Positions 60,570 through 64,000 of a stretch of DNA of 64,000 nucleotides are shown here, piece after piece; positions within the stretch are counted from its first letter, which is position 1; every line of letters starts with the position of its first letter. The position numbers were made by a program, and so were the translations under genes. The stretch comes from Coprococcus_C sp964405715 (GTDB lineage: Bacteria; Bacillota; Clostridia; Lachnospirales; Lachnospiraceae). A model generated the notes under the pieces. The model did no database searches. It had not been told where the DNA came from and worked only from the letters and a program-made list of their open reading frames with translations. Location of the stretch: NCBI GenBank assembly GCA_964405715.1, contig CAYOOW010000002.1, positions 1 through 64,000 on the forward strand. The letters are read 5' to 3'.

Positions 60570-60575
60570 TATAAT
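60570..60575 (+). promoter_or_regulatory. -10 box upstream of the Fur-family gene
   Basis: TATAAT at 60570-60575 lies 56 bp before the start. TTCGAA about 18 bp upstream is only a weak -35 match. I saw no clear Fur/Zur box. Confidence 0.4.
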
Positions 60576-60630
60576 ATATGGCAGGAGCACTCAGGCTCAG
60601 TATGCTTCAGACCGCTGACGGAGGAAAAGA

Positions 60631-61056
60631 ATGGGCAGAGCAAGCAGTTATGCAACGGAAAAAAGGGCAAAAATATTAGAATATCTGAAGGATCATCAGG
60701 ATGAAGCCGTCAGCGTCAAAGATATAGAGATGTATCTGCAGAGCAGGCAGGTTGCGATTAATGTGACGACGATTTACCGGTATCTGGGCAAACTGGAGCA
60801 GGAGGGGCAGGTGTTGAGGCACACGGCTGAGAATGGAAATACTGCCTCCTTTCAGTATATTAATCCGGAACATGCCTGCCATAGTCATCTGCATATGAAA
60901 TGCAGCGGCTGTGGAAAAATATTTCATATGGACTGCGCCTTTATGGATGAGTTTCAGAGACATATATATGAACATCACCATTTTACGCTGGAATGTAAAA
61001 CCTCCATGCTGTACGGTTTATGTGAGAGCTGTCGCAGCGGCAGGGAAATGAAATAG
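60631..61056 (+). CDS. Fur-family metal regulator (Zur-like by context)
   Basis: A 141-residue regulator. The winged-helix part (TTIYRYLGKLEQEG) is followed by the dimer domain with structural zinc cysteines in CSGC (91, 94) and CESC (131, 134) and metal-site histidines (HSHLHMK, EHHHF). Neighbouring genes for a COG0523 GTPase and a GTPase-YcgQ fusion suggest a zinc sensor (Zur) rather than Fur or PerR, but the metal cannot be read from the motifs. The gene has its own -10 box and starts 108 bp after the previous stop. Confidence 0.92.
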   Translation: MGRASSYATEKRAKILEYLKDHQDEAVSVKDIEMYLQSRQVAINVTTIYRYLGKLEQEGQVLRHTAENGNTASFQYINPEHACHSHLHMKCSGCGKIFHMDCAFMDEFQRHIYEHHHFTLECKTSMLYGLCESCRSGREMK

Positions 61057-61071
61057 TGTATTCACATTTTC

Positions 61072-61119
61072 TTGACAAAATCATCAAAATTTTAACAAAT
61101 TTTTTTTTTATGATATGAG
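61072..61119 (+). promoter_or_regulatory. Promoter region for htrA
   Basis: TTGACA lies at 61072-61077, and TTAACA (61092-61097) with TATGAG (61114-61119, 16-bp spacer) gives a second possibility. Either could drive htrA, which starts at 61180. Confidence 0.5.
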
Positions 61120-61179
61120 AACAATAAGATAAATTGTAACATTATAGTTTTAAAAGTGATGTTGAAAGGAAGATGATAT

Positions 61180-62628
61180 ATGAGCGAATTGAATGAAAAT
61201 GATTATAGCAATATGAGTACCAGAGAATATATGAGTTCTATGGCACAAAAGGCATATGAACAGAGTGCATATGCACAGACAGGGTATGCTTACGAGCAGC
61301 CGTGCAGCGGTGCACAGTCATATTACCGTAATGAATCCGGTATGGAGGATTACACCGGTACGCATAAGAAGAAAGCAAAAAATAAAAAGGGTAAAAGGGG
61401 TAAAACGGGTGCGGTATTGAAACGAGGCGTCGCCATTGTGGTAAGCGCAGCGTTGTTTGGCGGGGTTGCCGGAGGCGTATTTAATGCCGTATCCGGTGAC
61501 AGAATAGAGGAGCTTAGAGAAGCGGGGACAACGGAAGCTGTGTCTGATGAATTGGAGGAGGCGGCAGAGACGGTTGTCGGAACGGGCGAAGCTGTGATTC
61601 CTACCGTAAGCGTGGAGTCGGATGGAAATTCAAACGGACAGACCTATGATGTGTCCGATATTGCGAAAAGCGTCATGCCTTCCATCGTTGCAATCAATAT
61701 CAAAACAGTGGAGGAAGTACAGAATTTCTTCGGACAGGTACAGCAGTACGAGGCAGAGGGCTCCGGTTCGGGGATTATTATAGGAGAAAATGATACAGAA
61801 CTCCTGATTGTGACAAATAACCATGTTGTATCAAATGCAGAGAATGTTTCGGTCTGCTTTATCGATAATGAGGTATATGAGGCGAAGGTTAAGAGCACGG
61901 ACAGTGAAAATGATCTTGCGATTGTTGTTGTAGAGCTTAAGGATTTATCTGCTGATACATTAGCGCAGATTAAGGTTGCAAAGCTCGGCAGCTCCGATGA
62001 TTTGGAGGTTGGGGAGCAGGTGGTTGCAATCGGTAATGCGCTTGGCTATGGTCAGTCGGTGACAACCGGAATTGTGAGTGCAAAGGATCGCGAGACCGAG
62101 ATGAATGCTACGCCGTTGATTCAGACAGACGCAGCTATCAATCCCGGGAACAGTGGGGGCGCTCTTCTCAACATGCAGGGTGAAGTGATTGGTATAAATT
62201 CATCCAAATATTCATCTACCGATGTGGAGGGTATGTGCTATGCAATTCCGATTTCGGCCGTGGAGGATGTATTGAATGAGCTTATAAACAGGGAGACAAG
62301 AGAAAAGGTTGACGAGGAACATAGGGGTTACCTCGGAATATCCTGCGGAACTGTTTCCGAGGAAGCCTCCGAGATGTACGGGATCCCGGTCGGTGTATTG
62401 ATATCCGAGGTATTTGAGGACTCCGGAGCTGAGGAAGCGGGACTTAAAAAGAACTATATCATCACAAAATTTGACGGTCAGACAGTAGAGTCAGCCGAGA
62501 CTTTAACTGCTCTTTTGGAATATTATGCGGTTGGCGAAAAGGTTGAGGTAACATATATGGTATTATCTGATGACGAGTATGTGGAGAAAACTGCAATCGT
62601 GACGCTCGGTAAAAAACTCACACAATAG
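61180..62628 (+). CDS. HtrA/DegP-like membrane serine protease with PDZ domain
   Basis: A 482-residue surface protease. A cytoplasmic Tyr/Ser-rich and basic N-terminal part (1-81) precedes one span (about 82-104), a linker, a trypsin-like domain with catalytic His215, Asp246 and Ser325 (NPGNSGGALL), and one PDZ domain (RGYLGISCG to EYYAVGEKVEV). All catalytic residues are intact. HtrA proteins degrade misfolded exported proteins. AAAGGAAG precedes the ATG. The long Tyr-containing cytoplasmic tail is unusual but common in Lachnospiraceae. Confidence 0.95.
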   Translation: MSELNENDYSNMSTREYMSSMAQKAYEQSAYAQTGYAYEQPCSGAQSYYRNESGMEDYTGTHKKKAKNKKGKRGKTGAVLKRGVAIVVSAALFGGVAGGVFNAVSGDRIEELREAGTTEAVSDELEEAAETVVGTGEAVIPTVSVESDGNSNGQTYDVSDIAKSVMPSIVAINIKTVEEVQNFFGQVQQYEAEGSGSGIIIGENDTELLIVTNNHVVSNAENVSVCFIDNEVYEAKVKSTDSENDLAIVVVELKDLSADTLAQIKVAKLGSSDDLEVGEQVVAIGNALGYGQSVTTGIVSAKDRETEMNATPLIQTDAAINPGNSGGALLNMQGEVIGINSSKYSSTDVEGMCYAIPISAVEDVLNELINRETREKVDEEHRGYLGISCGTVSEEASEMYGIPVGVLISEVFEDSGAEEAGLKKNYIITKFDGQTVESAETLTALLEYYAVGEKVEVTYMVLSDDEYVEKTAIVTLGKKLTQ

Positions 62629-62650
62629 AAAATAAAATGCATATCATAGA

Positions 62651-62690
62651 AAACCCGCTTGCGCTCGGCTGCCCACGCAAGCGGGTTTTT
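62651..62690 (+). terminator. Strong hairpin terminator after htrA, member of a local repeat family
   Basis: AAACCCGCTTGCG (62651-62663) and CGCAAGCGGGTTT (62676-62688) form a perfect 13-bp stem ending in a T-run. The following 62691-62718 (ATGCATCATACATATA, then CATGCCATATT) resembles the elements at 38021-38041 and 23704-23722. Confidence 0.85.
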
Positions 62691-62759
62691 ATGCATCATA
62701 CATATATACATGCCATATTGTCTTATCTGTTACAGTCCTGTCGTTTATTTAAAATTATA

Positions 62760-64000
62760 TTACTGTGTAGCGTCGCTTTCCATATTTTTGCGTGCCGTGG
62801 CAAGCATCAGCTTGATACGGTTTACCTGATTTACCTCTGATGCCCCCGGATCATAGTCTATGGCGACGATGTTTGCCTCAGGGTATGCCCTGCGCAGGGA
62901 CTTGATAACACCCTTTCCCACGATATGATTTGGCAGACATGCAAAAGGCTGGCAGCATACGATATTGCCCGCGCCGCTCTTGATAAGCTCTACCATTTCT
63001 CCGGTTAAAAACCAGCCCTCACCGGTCTGGTTACCGATGGATACAATCGGTTTCGCATATTCAGCCAAATGCGAGATGTGTACAGGCGGTTCAAAACGCT
63101 TGCTTTTTTTCAGTGCCCGGGTTACCGGATATCTTAAAGCCTCGAGTGCAGCGATGCCGAGGTTGGAATTTCTGGCACTCTTTTTGGATTTTCCAAGGTA
63201 TTCATATTTGTAATTATTATTATAGAAGCAATATTGGAAGAAGTCGAGCAGGTCAGGCATGACAGCTTCGGCTCCCTCGGATTCAAGCAGCTCTACGAGG
63301 TGATTGTTGGCGGAGGGAAGGAATTTTACCAGAATCTCTCCGACAATACCGACTCTCGGTTTTTTTACATCCTCACGCAGTGGGATATTATCGAAATCCT
63401 TTACAATGCTGTTGACGAGATGGGTGAATCCGCGCCCGCCGTTTTCCATACAGCGTATGCAGGCGTGCTCCCATTTTTTATGAAGCTTGTTTACAGAACC
63501 CGGAATCTTCTCGTATGGTCTGGTTCTGTATACGACACGCATGAACAGGTCTCCGAGCGCAAGCGCCTGCATTGCACATTTGATGGTTTTCAAATTAAAC
63601 TGAAAGCCGGAATTTTTCTCAAAGCCCTGAACGCTCAGCGCGATAACAGGTATCTGCGGATAACCTGCCTTTGTCAGTGCGCGGCGTATAAATCCTACAT
63701 AGTTGGTTGCACGGCAGCCGCCGCCGGTCTGTGTCATAATAAGCGCCAGCTTATTTAAATCATACTTGCCTGAATTAATGGCGTACATCATCTGTCCGAC
63801 CACAATCAGAGAAGGGTAGCAGGCATCATTGTTTACATATTTTAATCCGGTATCAATAACCTCTTTTGTGGCATCCGGCAGCATGACAAAGTTCAGTCCC
63901 ATGTGGCGCATTGCAGGCTCTAAAATGCTGAAATGAATCGGCGACATCTGCGGAACCAGAACGGTATAATCCTTCATATCAGCAGTAAATTCTACACGGT
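62760..64000 (-). CDS. C-terminal part of a large acyl-CoA dehydratase activase-like protein (5' partial)
   Basis: The frame stays open to the window edge, and the ATG at 63977 has no ribosome site and is followed by a segment (DYTVLVPQMSPIHFS) that is internal in the family. So this is the C-terminal ~410 residues of the long (about 1,400-residue) BadF/HgdC-related protein with a DUF2229-like domain found in Clostridia. The visible part has the FxxYxxxDACYPS-like segment NNDACYPSL, QTGGGCRATNY and VCCQPFACLPNH, with cysteines that may bind a metal cluster. The ATPase half lies outside the window. The full role is unproven; activase for a 2-hydroxyacyl-CoA dehydratase is the family suggestion. 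Confidence 0.85.
   Translation of the reverse strand, partial: RVEFTADMKDYTVLVPQMSPIHFSILEPAMRHMGLNFVMLPDATKEVIDTGLKYVNNDACYPSLIVVGQMMYAINSGKYDLNKLALIMTQTGGGCRATNYVGFIRRALTKAGYPQIPVIALSVQGFEKNSGFQFNLKTIKCAMQALALGDLFMRVVYRTRPYEKIPGSVNKLHKKWEHACIRCMENGGRGFTHLVNSIVKDFDNIPLREDVKKPRVGIVGEILVKFLPSANNHLVELLESEGAEAVMPDLLDFFQYCFYNNNYKYEYLGKSKKSARNSNLGIAALEALRYPVTRALKKSKRFEPPVHISHLAEYAKPIVSIGNQTGEGWFLTGEMVELIKSGAGNIVCCQPFACLPNHIVGKGVIKSLRRAYPEANIVAIDYDPGASEVNQVNRIKLMLATARKNMESDATQ

Overview
The window is a gene-dense stretch of a moderately AT-rich Firmicutes chromosome, most likely a gut-type Lachnospiraceae (Clostridia). The pointers are strong AGGAGG-type ribosome sites, a single-chain 1,262-residue PurL, tandem AIM24 proteins, a DUF5685/DnaJ/zinc-ribbon module, lipoprotein adaptors in a cell without an outer membrane, a CoA-dehydratase-activase-like protein and archaeal-type LeuC/Asd. 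I saw no rRNA, tRNA, CRISPR array, prophage or transposase. Both ends cut a gene. The species cannot be named from the sequence alone.

Layout. (1) 2-3360: end of a nonribosomal peptide cluster (A-domain tail, carrier, terminal reductase), a stand-alone adenylate-forming ligase and an acyl carrier protein. (2) 3468-7087: pyrE, a 49-residue membrane peptide, an HD phosphohydrolase, a Na+/Ca2+-type exchanger and a patatin-like lipase. (3) 7124-10975: a GGDEF-EAL c-di-GMP enzyme divergent from a CheX-like phosphatase with MshEN-like N-terminal repeats and its CheY partner. (4) 11112-20312: two coupled, catalytically degraded M14/aspartoacylase-like proteins, purL, two AIM24 paralogues, a PadR/HAAS pair and a small membrane protein. 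(5) 20512-23689: typA and a family 3 glycosidase. (6) 23749-37860: a two-component system plus membrane partner, divergent from a seven-gene export locus (two paralogous lipoproteins, two adaptor lipoproteins, one double FtsX permease, two ATPases). A 186-bp palindromic element follows. (7) 38196-40810: MarR, zinc-ribbon membrane protein, DUF5685 protein, DnaJ protein. (8) 40807-52121: LysR divergent from leuC-leuD-leuB-(small membrane protein)-ilvD, then ilvB, serC, serA and asd. (9) 52234-57269: P-loop kinase-like protein, DUF1015 protein, glgB, MscS channel. (10) 57381-62628: cysK, a His-rich COG0523 GTPase, a GTPase fused to a YcgQ-type domain, a Fur/Zur regulator and HtrA. (11) 62760-64000: the C-terminal part of a large activase-like protein on the minus strand.

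How the parts work together. The amino-acid block makes branched-chain precursors, serine and aspartate semialdehyde; the DUF1015 protein nearby has SerK/ParB-like motifs that could link it to phosphoserine. The metal block (GTPase, GTPase-YcgQ fusion, Fur) looks like a zinc-starvation unit beside cysteine synthase. The strongest candidates for undescribed biology are the two-component/lipoprotein/multi-adaptor ABC locus, the MshEN-CheX/CheY pair beside a c-di-GMP enzyme, the degraded M14 pair, and the palindromic element whose arm differences are all G-U compatible on the plus strand.
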